This document shows, piece by piece, positions 26,595-34,659 of a stretch of DNA of 64,000 nt. The translations under genes and the position numbers were made by a program. The notes beneath the pieces were generated by a model that had not been told where the DNA came from, did not search any database, and saw only the letters and a program-made list of their open reading frames with translations. This DNA comes from Paraburkholderia silvatlantica. GTDB lineage: Bacteria; Pseudomonadota; Gammaproteobacteria; Burkholderiales; Burkholderiaceae. The stretch spans positions 106,060 to 170,059 of the forward strand of contig NZ_QEOL01000020.1 of assembly GCF_003096715.1 (NCBI RefSeq), in the 5' to 3' direction. Numbering within the stretch: the stretch's first letter is position 1; each line of letters starts with the position of its first letter.

Positions 26595-28168
26595 CGGCGG
26601 GTCAATGGCCGGTCGGCGGCGTTCGTGTTTGTGTCGTCATAGGCGAGCGGACCCGCCGCTGTCCAGCGTGTGCCCGGCAGCACGGGCGTGCCCTCCAGCC
26701 TGACTGCCTGGAGCGCGTCCGGGGGCAGGCCGAGCGCGGCCAGAATCGAGGGCGCCACCTGGGTCGTGGACACGGGCCACGTGACGCTGACTCCCGCGCC
26801 CGCGAGCCGCGGGTTCGACACGAGCAGCGCGACGTGGGTATCGTCTTCGTGGAAGCCCCCGTGTTCGGCGAGCTTACCGTCGTGCGATGGCGTGAATATG
26901 ACGCCATCGCGCGAAACGATCACGATGTCCGGCGTGCGGCTGTCGGCTGCGGGCGCCGGAAACCGCAGCGCGAGACGCTCGCCGCTGATGACATCCGCAA
27001 TGCCGAGCGCGCTGGCGTGTGCGCGCAGCGCCGCGGTGATGGCCGGGGCGGCGGATGGATCGCGCAGCCAGACGAGCGCGCCGTGGTCGGTCGTGAGCTG
27101 CGCGAGGGCGCCGGGGGCCGCCTCGTCGATCACGGCGGCAAGACGCGTCTCGTCGATCTTGTCGAGCCGCGCGCGGTCGATCGGCCCGTTGCCGTGCTTG
27201 GCCGTCACGATCACGAGCGTGTCGTCGCGCAGATGCCGGCGGTCGAGCTCGTTCACGAAGCTGCCCAACTGGGCGTCGACGTGAGCGATCGCGCCTTCGA
27301 GACCGGCGGTGAGCGCACCGTTGGCGTCGCGGTAGCCGTAGATCTTCTGCGCGACGTTGACGGCCTGCAGGTTCAGGCCGAACACGCCTGGCACGACGGC
27401 CGGTGCGCTGCCGTCGTGAGTCAGACCGTCGATCTCGTTGACGATGGCGCGCGCCTTCACGTCATCGTATGCCTCGGTTTTCGCGAGCGAGCCGGTGATC
27501 TCATGCGGCTTCGCGTCGGTGAGGCCCTCGTAGTTCGCGCCGATCTCCGGCAGGAACAGGTCGTCGACGCCATGCCCGGACGGGCCCTCGACCAGCTCGT
27601 AGGTCGGATGTTTGTCGATCCATGCGGTGTAACCGCCTGCGTCATGCACCGCCTCGAACACGGTGTTCACGCGCAGAAACGCATGCGGGTAGACGGGCGT
27701 GCAACCGTGGCGGGGATCGCGCGGCAGCCTGGCCGGATCGATCATGTCGTGACCGTGGCCGTCATCCTTGTCCAGCGATTCGTCGTAGCGCACACGCGTG
27801 CCGGTGCGGCTGCAGTCGCTGCCGGGCGGGGAAAGCGCGCGGTCATAGGAGTCGTCGTAATAGACGCCGGTCGCGGCGGGCGTGCCGCCCGTCACCAGCG
27901 CGAGCAGGCCCGGGAAGGAGTCGGCAGGCACCACCGCACTGGCGTTCGTGTAGCTGATGCCCTGCGCCGCGAGCTTCGCCAGCGCGCTGTCCGGATGAGC
28001 GGAAACGAAGCGCGCAAGGTCGCCCGCGTGCAGCCCGTCGACGCTCACCAGCAGGACATGGTGAACGTTTGCCTGGGCGGGCAGCGAGGCGGCCGCGTTG
28101 GCGCCGCCCGTAACGAGAGCGCAAGCGGTGGCGATGGCGGTAGCGAGGGAGGGAAGAAGTCGGTTCAT
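26591..28168 (-). CDS. Secreted alkaline-phosphatase-superfamily enzyme (type I phosphodiesterase / nucleotide pyrophosphatase-like)
   Basis: A 525-residue exported protein with signal peptide MNRLLPSLATAIATACALV and cleavage near GANA-A. The metal-binding start of the fold is VLLVSVDGLHAGDL (Asp). The nucleophile region PADSFPGLLALVTGG has Ser where many family members have Thr. Later metal ligands are in TAKHGNGPID and EHGGFHEDDTH. Such enzymes release phosphate or alcohols from phosphate mono- or diesters; the substrate is unknown. ATG 28168 overlaps the tonB stop, and its own stop overlaps the regulator start. Gene order suggests the enzyme trims a ligand in the periplasm for sensing or uptake. 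Confidence 0.87.
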   Translation of the reverse strand: MNRLLPSLATAIATACALVTGGANAAASLPAQANVHHVLLVSVDGLHAGDLARFVSAHPDSALAKLAAQGISYTNASAVVPADSFPGLLALVTGGTPAATGVYYDDSYDRALSPPGSDCSRTGTRVRYDESLDKDDGHGHDMIDPARLPRDPRHGCTPVYPHAFLRVNTVFEAVHDAGGYTAWIDKHPTYELVEGPSGHGVDDLFLPEIGANYEGLTDAKPHEITGSLAKTEAYDDVKARAIVNEIDGLTHDGSAPAVVPGVFGLNLQAVNVAQKIYGYRDANGALTAGLEGAIAHVDAQLGSFVNELDRRHLRDDTLVIVTAKHGNGPIDRARLDKIDETRLAAVIDEAAPGALAQLTTDHGALVWLRDPSAAPAITAALRAHASALGIADVISGERLALRFPAPAADSRTPDIVIVSRDGVIFTPSHDGKLAEHGGFHEDDTHVALLVSNPRLAGAGVSVTWPVSTTQVAPSILAALGLPPDALQAVRLEGTPVLPGTRWTAAGPLAYDDTNTNAADRPLTRR

Positions 28169-28896
28169 TGCTGGGCGTCGAGATTGAAGTTGACCCATAG
28201 TTGTTCGGTGAGGGTTTTGCCTGCGAAGCCGGATTCGGGCTTCGGCACGTCGGCGTCGCGCACGGCGGCGAGCGCGGCGCGGTCGAGCGCCGCAACGCCG
28301 CTGGACACGGCGACCGTGGCGCCGGACACGACGCCGTCGCGATACTGGAAAGCCACGCGCGTGCGTCCTGAAATACCGGCCATTCGCGCCGACTCCGGGT
28401 AGTGCAGTGCGGCCTCGATCGCGGCGCGCAGCGCGCTTTCGAAGCTCGCGCTGACCCGGGCGGGCGCCGGCGCTGCCACGGGAGCGGGCGCGGGAGCCGG
28501 CGGCTGTGCCGGTTCGGGCAGTGCGGCCGCCGGCGCGGGCGCCGGAGTGGGCGACGGTGACGGCGCGCTCTGCTGCGGCGCGTGGACGGGCTGGGGCGCA
28601 GCGGCGTGCGCAACGTGACGCAGCGGGGGAGCCGCATGCGGCTGCGGCCGCTGTACCTGCGGATGCGGCGCCTGAGGCTTCGGCACCGGCGGTGCGGCGG
28701 GCGCGGGCTGCGGCGCCGGTACGCTTGCCAGCGACAGCAGCGTGGGCGGCTGCTTGGGCGGCGGCTCGGCGCTCTTTTGCCGGAGCATGGACCAGGCGCC
28801 CGCGAGCAGCGCCATTTCCACGATCAGCGCGACGGCCGCTGCGCCATAGAGGCGCCGCTTTTCGGGCGCGAGGCGTGCGGTGGACAAGGTCGCCAT
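28165..28896 (-). CDS. TonB-family energy transducer
   Basis: A 243-residue protein. A short cytoplasmic N-terminus is followed by one membrane anchor (about residues 17-37, YGAAAVALIVEMALLAGAW), a long Pro/Ala-rich periplasmic spacer (about 45-145), and the TonB C-terminal domain with LRAAIEAALHYPESARMAGI and GRTRVAFQYRDG. I start it at ATG 28896, two bases after the exbD stop, because the upstream in-frame codon adds Arg-rich residues read from exbD. It presumably serves the receptor encoded in the same operon. Confidence 0.9.
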   Translation of the reverse strand: MATLSTARLAPEKRRLYGAAAVALIVEMALLAGAWSMLRQKSAEPPPKQPPTLLSLASVPAPQPAPAAPPVPKPQAPHPQVQRPQPHAAPPLRHVAHAAAPQPVHAPQQSAPSPSPTPAPAPAAALPEPAQPPAPAPAPVAAPAPARVSASFESALRAAIEAALHYPESARMAGISGRTRVAFQYRDGVVSGATVAVSSGVAALDRAALAAVRDADVPKPESGFAGKTLTEQLWVNFNLDAQQ

Positions 28897-28897
28897 G

Positions 28898-29302
28898 TCA
28901 CTGCGCCGCCGGCTGGGCCGCGAGCGCGACCTGGGTGACACCCGCGGCGCGGCACGCATCCATCGCCGTGACGAGGAACTGAAGACGCGCCCCGCTCGCG
29001 CCGGCGATCGTCACGACGGTACGCGCCGGATCGGACTGCGCCGCGAGCATGGCCGTGAGCTGTGCGGGCGTCAGCGTGCGGCCGTCGACGGAGAGCGCGC
29101 CGTCGTCGGTGAGCGTCACGGTGATCTTCGGCGGCGGCAGCGCCTGCGCGGTGGCGCTGGACGGCAGCCGCGTGGCGAGACCCGCGTTCGGAATCATGTG
29201 CAGCGTGATCATGATGAAAAACACCAGCAGAAAGAACATGATGTCGATCATCGGGATGATCTCGATACGCGCCTTGCGTGCTTCGAAGTACTTCATCGTC
29301 AC
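28898..29302 (-). CDS. exbD: ExbD-family proton-channel subunit
   Basis: A 134-residue ExbD protein with a short cytoplasmic start, a single membrane helix with the proton-carrying Asp20 (IIPMIDIMFFLLVFFI) and a periplasmic domain with TVTLTDDGALSVDG. Length and motif match ExbD. Its ATG overlaps the exbB stop (ATGA), and tonB follows within two bases. Together with ExbB it powers TonB. Confidence 0.93.
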   Translation of the reverse strand: MTMKYFEARKARIEIIPMIDIMFFLLVFFIMITLHMIPNAGLATRLPSSATAQALPPPKITVTLTDDGALSVDGRTLTPAQLTAMLAAQSDPARTVVTIAGASGARLQFLVTAMDACRAAGVTQVALAAQPAAQ

Positions 29303-29997
29303 GCTCCCTGCGAGGCGAGATGCGCGGGCGCTTCGCGCACATCGCGCAGGTTCTCGCGCACTTCGGCGGGCTGCTCGTGAGCGATGCCTGTCATCCGGTT
29401 GACGAGCGCCGCCTTCAGCGTTTCGAGCTGGTGCGCGGCGAGCCTGACGCGGTTGTGCAATCCGTTGAAGAACACCAGGCCAACCATCGCGACGAAGATG
29501 CCCGAGGCGGTCGCCACGAGCGCTTCAGCAACGCCGCCCGTGACTTGCGTGGGAGCATTGCCGGCATTTCCAAGCACCTGGAACGCGTGGAACATGCCGA
29601 CGATCGTGCCGAACAGGCCGAGCAGCGGCGCGAGCGTGACGATCGTGTCGAGCACCCAGAGGAAGCGGTCGATGCGCGGGGCTTCGCGCATGATCGTCTC
29701 GTCCAGCGCAGCCGAAAGCGTGTCACGGCTGCGCACGCCGCCCATGCGCGCGGCCACCGACAAAATGTGCGCCACCGGCAGACCGCGGTACCGGCTCGCC
29801 AGCGTCGAGAGCGCAGCCGGGTCGAGATGGCTCATGCGGTCGAGCTGGCCGAGCACCGCGCGGCCGCTCGCGCCGGCGCGCTGCAGGAACCAGGTGCGCT
29901 CGACGATCACGGTCAGCGCGACGAACAGCATGATCGCGATGACATACAGCACGCCTCCCGAATCGCTCGCGAGTTGCATCAGAGTGCCGGTATTCAT
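29299..29997 (-). CDS. exbB: ExbB/TolQ-family proton-channel subunit
   Basis: A 232-residue protein with three membrane segments: about 14-32, 118-140 (LDTIVTLAPLLGLFGTIVGM) and 155-178 (VAEALVATASGIFVAMVGL). These include the conserved Thr-rich pore residues of the MotA/TolQ/ExbB family. The large cytoplasmic loop lies between segments 1 and 2. It follows the receptor gene by only 22 bases. ExbB rather than TolQ is assigned because ExbD, TonB and a TonB-dependent receptor flank it. Confidence 0.93.
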   Translation of the reverse strand: MNTGTLMQLASDSGGVLYVIAIMLFVALTVIVERTWFLQRAGASGRAVLGQLDRMSHLDPAALSTLASRYRGLPVAHILSVAARMGGVRSRDTLSAALDETIMREAPRIDRFLWVLDTIVTLAPLLGLFGTIVGMFHAFQVLGNAGNAPTQVTGGVAEALVATASGIFVAMVGLVFFNGLHNRVRLAAHQLETLKAALVNRMTGIAHEQPAEVRENLRDVREAPAHLASQGA

Positions 29998-30019
29998 GGA
30001 AGGAGACTCCAGTCAGAGG

Positions 30020-32194
30020 TTAAAAGTCGGTGGACAGGGTCGCGAACACCGCACGGCCTGGGATGGTCCAGTAGAGCGGCGTGTTGTTCGCAACGGTGTA
30101 GCCCGCGAGGCCGTTGATGCTCGTGCGGTTGAAGAGGTTGTCGATCTCGAGGCCGATGCGCGTATTGCGCATCCACGTGGTCGGCGACTTGAACGTATAG
30201 GCGGCCGCGAGATTCGTGACCATATAGCCGCCGATCGGCTGCTGGTTGCCGGTATCGCCATACTGGTGGCCGACGAACTTGCCGATCAGCGAACCGTGCA
30301 GCGGCCCGCGGTCGTAGATCACGCCAAGGGCGGCCGTCTGTTGCGGCGCGTTCGGCATCCAGTCGCCGGTGCTCTTCTGCTTGGCGGAGTTGAAGGTCAG
30401 GTTGCCGTAAAGGCTGAAGCCGTAGCCGGCATAAAGCGTCGCTTCGCTCTCGAAGCCCTTGTAGACGGCGCCGCCGGCGTTCGTAAAGAACGACGTGCCG
30501 CCGATCGTCGTGCTCGTGACGGCGTTGCGGAAGTTGATGTAGTAGAGGTCGGCGGACAGCGTCAGGCGGTCTGTCTTGTACGTCGTGCCGATCTGGTAGT
30601 TGTCGGTCTGCTCGGGGTCGGGCTGTCCGGACAGCGAGGGATTCGGCACGTAGAAGACGTTGAGGTTCGGCGCGAGGAAACCCTGCGCATACTGGGCGTA
30701 GGCGCTCCAGTTGCGGTTGATCTGGTCATGCAGCGTGACCGAAGGCAGCACCTTCGTCCACGTATGGCTGAAATCCAGTGGCGCACCCGTCTTCTGGTTG
30801 TCCGCCGAATCGATGCTGCGGCTGAACGACACGAATTTCACGCCGGGCGTGAGCGTCAGTCCGTACGGCAGCTTCCATGCGTACTGGACATAGGGCTGGA
30901 ACGTGAGGAACGAGTCCTGCATCGAGAAGTTCAACTGTTCGAGCGCGAAGTTCAGCGTCGCGTCGACGTTCATGTTGTCGCGGAAGTTCGACTGGTGCGT
31001 GAGCCAGGCGCCGAGTTGCAGCGTGCCTGGACCGAGCGTGCGCTGCGCGTTGAAGACGTCGCCGAAGGCGCGATAGTTGTTGGCCATCTGCGTGCCCGGC
31101 ACGTTGTTCGCGCCGAACGTGGTGCCGTTCGGCGTCTCTCCGTTGGGATCGAGGCCGTTGAACCCGTCGTGGTAATAGCCGTACGTATAGAGCTTGTTGT
31201 CGAGCTTCCAGGCCCCCAGCACCGTTTGCAGCCCGATGTACTCGAAGTCGGTGTTGATGCGGTCGAAGTTATAGCCGGAGTAGGCCTGGCTCGTCGGGTC
31301 GCTATTGAGCGCGAAAGAAGGGCCGAACTCGCGGATCTGCGCTGCCGTCGCGCCGAGCGACGTATTCTGGTAAATCCGGTTGTAGGTGGCAAACAGCGTG
31401 AGCAGCGTGTTGTCGCCGATCGGCTTGTCGAGCTTGAAGTAGACGTTGTCGCGCCGCTGCCCGACGTTGTCCAGATATCCGTCGCTGCTCGAATGGTTGT
31501 ACCCCACCACCGCGCGTGCATCGCCCCACTGCTGCAGGTCGCCGGTATTGAACTGTGCACCGGCGAGCCAGGTGTTCCAGCTGCCATACGAGCCGAGTAC
31601 GGAAAACGCGGGGGTGAGCGACGGTTCGATCGATGTGAGCGCAACCGTCCCGCCGAAAGTCGCGAAGCCGATTTGCGAGGCATCGCCAGGACCGCGGTCG
31701 ACGGCGATGCTTCCGATGGTCTGCGTGCTGAAGAACGACGTCGAATGGTGTGTGAAGTCGTTCGTGTCGCCGAACGGAATGCCATCGAAGGTCACATTGT
31801 ACTGACCGTCCTGAAACCCGCGGATCGTCAGGCTTTGCGTTTCCATGAGGCCGGGACCGTTCGGGTTGATGCTCGAAACGCTTGGCGCGATCTGGAGGAT
31901 GTCGCTGTAGTTCGCGGTGGGCGGATTACTGTTCTGAATATAGTTCCTGTTGATGATCGACTTAGGCTCGGAGGCGGTGAGCGATCCCTGGGTGGGCGCC
32001 TGCGCGGGGGCCGATTGCGGGTTGGACGACGCCCCGGTGTCGCTGATGGGGGAAGCCGACGTGGCGGTGCTCTGAACGGAGCCGAGATCGCCCGCCGATT
32101 GCGCGAAGGCGAGAGGCGCACTGGTCGTGCAGAGCGAAGCGAGAATGAGTTGTGCAAGCGGCTTTCTGCGGAGCCGCGTTTGAATAGGTGTCAT
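30020..32194 (-). CDS. TonB-dependent outer-membrane receptor
   Basis: A 724-residue receptor. The signal peptide is within residues 1-31 (LILASLCTTSAPLAFA). A low-complexity Ser/Ala/Pro region follows, then the plug domain (about 85-200) with QSLTIRGFQDGQYNVTFDGI and VDRGPGDASQIGFATFGGTV. The remainder is beta-barrel with aromatic-rich strands, ending NTPLYWTIPGRAVFATLSTDF-like with a terminal Phe for BAM recognition. It is first in the exbB-exbD-tonB-hydrolase-two-component operon. No N-terminal FecR-signalling domain is present; regulation is more likely by the two-component system. The cargo is unknown. Confidence 0.93.
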   Translation of the reverse strand: MTPIQTRLRRKPLAQLILASLCTTSAPLAFAQSAGDLGSVQSTATSASPISDTGASSNPQSAPAQAPTQGSLTASEPKSIINRNYIQNSNPPTANYSDILQIAPSVSSINPNGPGLMETQSLTIRGFQDGQYNVTFDGIPFGDTNDFTHHSTSFFSTQTIGSIAVDRGPGDASQIGFATFGGTVALTSIEPSLTPAFSVLGSYGSWNTWLAGAQFNTGDLQQWGDARAVVGYNHSSSDGYLDNVGQRRDNVYFKLDKPIGDNTLLTLFATYNRIYQNTSLGATAAQIREFGPSFALNSDPTSQAYSGYNFDRINTDFEYIGLQTVLGAWKLDNKLYTYGYYHDGFNGLDPNGETPNGTTFGANNVPGTQMANNYRAFGDVFNAQRTLGPGTLQLGAWLTHQSNFRDNMNVDATLNFALEQLNFSMQDSFLTFQPYVQYAWKLPYGLTLTPGVKFVSFSRSIDSADNQKTGAPLDFSHTWTKVLPSVTLHDQINRNWSAYAQYAQGFLAPNLNVFYVPNPSLSGQPDPEQTDNYQIGTTYKTDRLTLSADLYYINFRNAVTSTTIGGTSFFTNAGGAVYKGFESEATLYAGYGFSLYGNLTFNSAKQKSTGDWMPNAPQQTAALGVIYDRGPLHGSLIGKFVGHQYGDTGNQQPIGGYMVTNLAAAYTFKSPTTWMRNTRIGLEIDNLFNRTSINGLAGYTVANNTPLYWTIPGRAVFATLSTDF

Positions 32195-32779
32195 CCGTAG
32201 GTGTCCTTGCTATTGATTGATGCTCTCTTTGCGATACGCAGCAATCTTATGCACAAGGAGTTAATCGAACGTGATGGGTATCTTACGAAGTTAAGGATCG
32301 CGGACGGAAAGAAGAGGTGTGGCCGGAAAGGTGGCATGCGCGCTGTTGCGCCGGGCGATCGTTGCGTCTGCACCCAAAGTCAAGCCCGTGCCAAAAAGGG
32401 AGGCATTGTGAAGGGGAAGTGTTTCACTTCGAAGAAGAACGGCTTACATTGCTTACGCGGCGGCGCTCTCGCGTGAAAGCTTCAGGGCGTCGCTGGACGC
32501 TGTCGCCAGAAAACGCCGGGCTGCCGGCTAACCAGTTCAATCGGGAAGCCGAAGGGAAGGTCGACTTTATAAATGCAAGATTGATGTAATCCCCATGCAA
32601 CGCTCCCTTACTACAGTCCTACATCGATTTTTCTGGTGTGAAAAATCGTGGATGTAATCCTTCGGCTTGACGCTGGCGTAGTCACAAAACTAGCTGGCTG
32701 GCTCAGCCATTTTACGTTTCCGGCATGGCCCGATTTTGCGCTATGCGATGAGACTGATTCCAAATCTATAGGGGTTTGC
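32195..32779. other. Divergent intergenic region between receptor operon and lipoprotein gene
   Basis: These 585 bases are less GC-rich than their surroundings. Toward the receptor, bases 32200-32290 hold AT-rich sequence (including TGCATAAGATTG on the minus strand) that may form its promoter. Toward the lipoprotein, bases 32583-32661 hold a 10-base direct repeat GATGTAATCC (32583-32592 and 32652-32661) flanking the hairpin at 32625-32648. The open frames inside have no recognisable protein character. I looked for a Pho box and saw none convincing. Confidence 0.6.
32625..32648. repeat. Perfect inverted repeat, probable regulator site
   Basis: CGATTTTT (32625-32632) and AAAAATCG (32641-32648) form a perfect 8-bp dyad with an 8-base spacer. 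ACATC/GATGT extends the symmetry with an offset. It lies 130 bases upstream of the lipoprotein start and between two GATGTAATCC repeats, a layout suited to a dimeric regulator such as the OmpR-type protein of the neighbouring operon. A T-tract terminator is less likely because no gene ends here. Confidence 0.5.
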
Positions 32780-34552
32780 ATGAGGAGTACCGCATTTCGC
32801 CTGCTGCCGATCGCAGCAATGACGTCCATGCTCTGGGCTTGCGGTGGTAACGATCATTCCGGCAACACGCAGGCGCAAAGCGCGCCGGGCAATGCATCGA
32901 ACCCGGCCAGCGTTCAGCCGGCGCTGCTGGTTTCGCGTTCGGTCTACGATCCGGCCTTCACGCTCACGGGCACGCTGCCGTATAACGCCACGCCGGAAAC
33001 GACCAATACTGCGCCGGTAGCCGCTGTGTCGCCCGGGACCTATCCGAACGTGTTCACGACGGAAGGCGCAACCGCCGACGGCAACTTCGGCGTGACCACC
33101 GATATCGTGATTGATCAGTGGGCCGCCGGCGCTACCAGCCCGACCCAGTACCTCGACGTGACGGCGGCAGCGATGCAAGGCGGTTTTGATTTCACGACGA
33201 GTTTCGCGTCGAAGTCGGAACTCGCGTTGAATCTCTCGCAGGACGGTACCGCGATTACCTTCAACGGCTATAACGCACCTGTCGACCAGACCGACCGCTC
33301 GAACTCGAACACGCCGGGCGTGATCGATCCGACCAACCCCGATGTCGCCCAGCCGACGTACCGTACGGTCGCCCAGCTGGACCTGGCAACCAAGGCTTTG
33401 ACGTTCACGAACACCAACGCCTACTCGGGCAACAACGGCCGTGCTTCTGTGCTGGCTGGCGGTCAGTACTACATTGTCGGCAATGCCGGCAACTCGGGCT
33501 CTTCGCCGAGCCCGACCTATGGTCAGCTCGACATGCTGACCATGGACACGGGCGTGCAGACGATTGCAGCCGGCAGCAGTTGCGCATTCTCGCAACCGGT
33601 CGGCACGTTCTTCTCGGGCAACGCCAGCACTTACACGGCGCCGACGTCGTGCGGTCCCGGTACGATCACCGACGCGCTGTCGAGCACCACGTTTGCCAAG
33701 AAGACCAACGCCGGCGGCAATCAGTTTGGCTTCACGCTGGCCTCGGTCGGCCAGCCCTACGACAAGACGGGCAAGGACGGCAACTTCCGCGGTCTGTTTC
33801 TGGCTCCGGACGGCACCCTGTACGTATCGAAGGGCAGCGGCAGTAACGGCGTGAACACGGTCTTCCAGGTCGGCGCGGCCGGTGCACTCGCGAATGGAGC
33901 CAAATTCAGCAACTTGCAGAACGTCGCCATCACGCCGCTGTTTACCGCGCCGACGACCGCATGGTCGGGCGCGCCGGGCGCAAGCAACGAGCCGGCATCG
34001 AACACCACGCTGAAGTCGGCCCTGACAGCCGCAAGCGCGACGTCGTGGCCGCTGAGCTGGAACACGGGCTTCCCGTTCGGTATGTGGATGCCGAAGACCA
34101 ACACGAACCTGATGTTCGTGGCCGACGAAGGCGACGGCGATCCGGCCGACATGGCGATCGGCAGTGGCGGTCTGTGGGTCTACCAGAAGTCGGGCAGCAC
34201 CTGGACGGCCATCGCTCACATCACCCAAGGTCTGAATCTGGGCCAGGCGTACACCGTGACTGATACCAAGGGTACGTACGGTACGGCCGGCGCCAACTAC
34301 ACGACCTCGGCCGACGGCTTGCGCAACATCACGGGGCAGATCAACAGCGACGGTTCGTACACGCTCTACGCGATCACCTCGACGGCCAACAACAGCCTCG
34401 GCACGACCTTCGACGCGGGCGCCGATTCGAACCAGCTCATGAAGATCACGCTGGGCGTGAGCGGTTCGACCGTGACGACCTCGGGCTTCGCCGTAATGCA
34501 AACGGCGCCGTACGGCCAGGTGCTGCGCGGTGTGGCGATGACCAGCCAGTAA
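32780..34552 (+). CDS. Large secreted lipoprotein of unknown function
   Basis: A 590-residue protein with a lipoprotein signal peptide ending in the lipobox LWAC (Cys near residue 20), then Gly/Asn/Ser-rich sequence. The mature part is rich in Thr, Ser, Asn and Gly with repeated beta-type blocks such as FRGLFLAPDGTLYVSKGSG and GGLWVYQKSGSTW, suggesting a beta-propeller; only a few Cys are present. I do not recognise the family. ATG 32780 follows GGGG six bases upstream. Divergent placement next to the TonB-receptor operon suggests a surface or periplasmic partner, such as a ligand-binding or hydrolytic lipoprotein. No catalytic motif could be assigned. Confidence 0.8.
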   Translation: MRSTAFRLLPIAAMTSMLWACGGNDHSGNTQAQSAPGNASNPASVQPALLVSRSVYDPAFTLTGTLPYNATPETTNTAPVAAVSPGTYPNVFTTEGATADGNFGVTTDIVIDQWAAGATSPTQYLDVTAAAMQGGFDFTTSFASKSELALNLSQDGTAITFNGYNAPVDQTDRSNSNTPGVIDPTNPDVAQPTYRTVAQLDLATKALTFTNTNAYSGNNGRASVLAGGQYYIVGNAGNSGSSPSPTYGQLDMLTMDTGVQTIAAGSSCAFSQPVGTFFSGNASTYTAPTSCGPGTITDALSSTTFAKKTNAGGNQFGFTLASVGQPYDKTGKDGNFRGLFLAPDGTLYVSKGSGSNGVNTVFQVGAAGALANGAKFSNLQNVAITPLFTAPTTAWSGAPGASNEPASNTTLKSALTAASATSWPLSWNTGFPFGMWMPKTNTNLMFVADEGDGDPADMAIGSGGLWVYQKSGSTWTAIAHITQGLNLGQAYTVTDTKGTYGTAGANYTTSADGLRNITGQINSDGSYTLYAITSTANNSLGTTFDAGADSNQLMKITLGVSGSTVTTSGFAVMQTAPYGQVLRGVAMTSQ

Positions 34553-34659
34553 GCGGCAACACGGAGCGGCACCGTACATCGCAGCAGGCGAGGCTGCGTT
34601 GCGCAAGCAGCACACGAACGGAACGCCTTGAGCAAAACGTGTTCGGTCCAGCGCATGCC

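Noticed and set aside
32195..32779. Pho box upstream of the receptor operon or lipoprotein
   Set aside because: Phosphoesterase content suggested PhoB control, but no tandem CTGTCAT-like 7-mers with 4-base spacing were seen.
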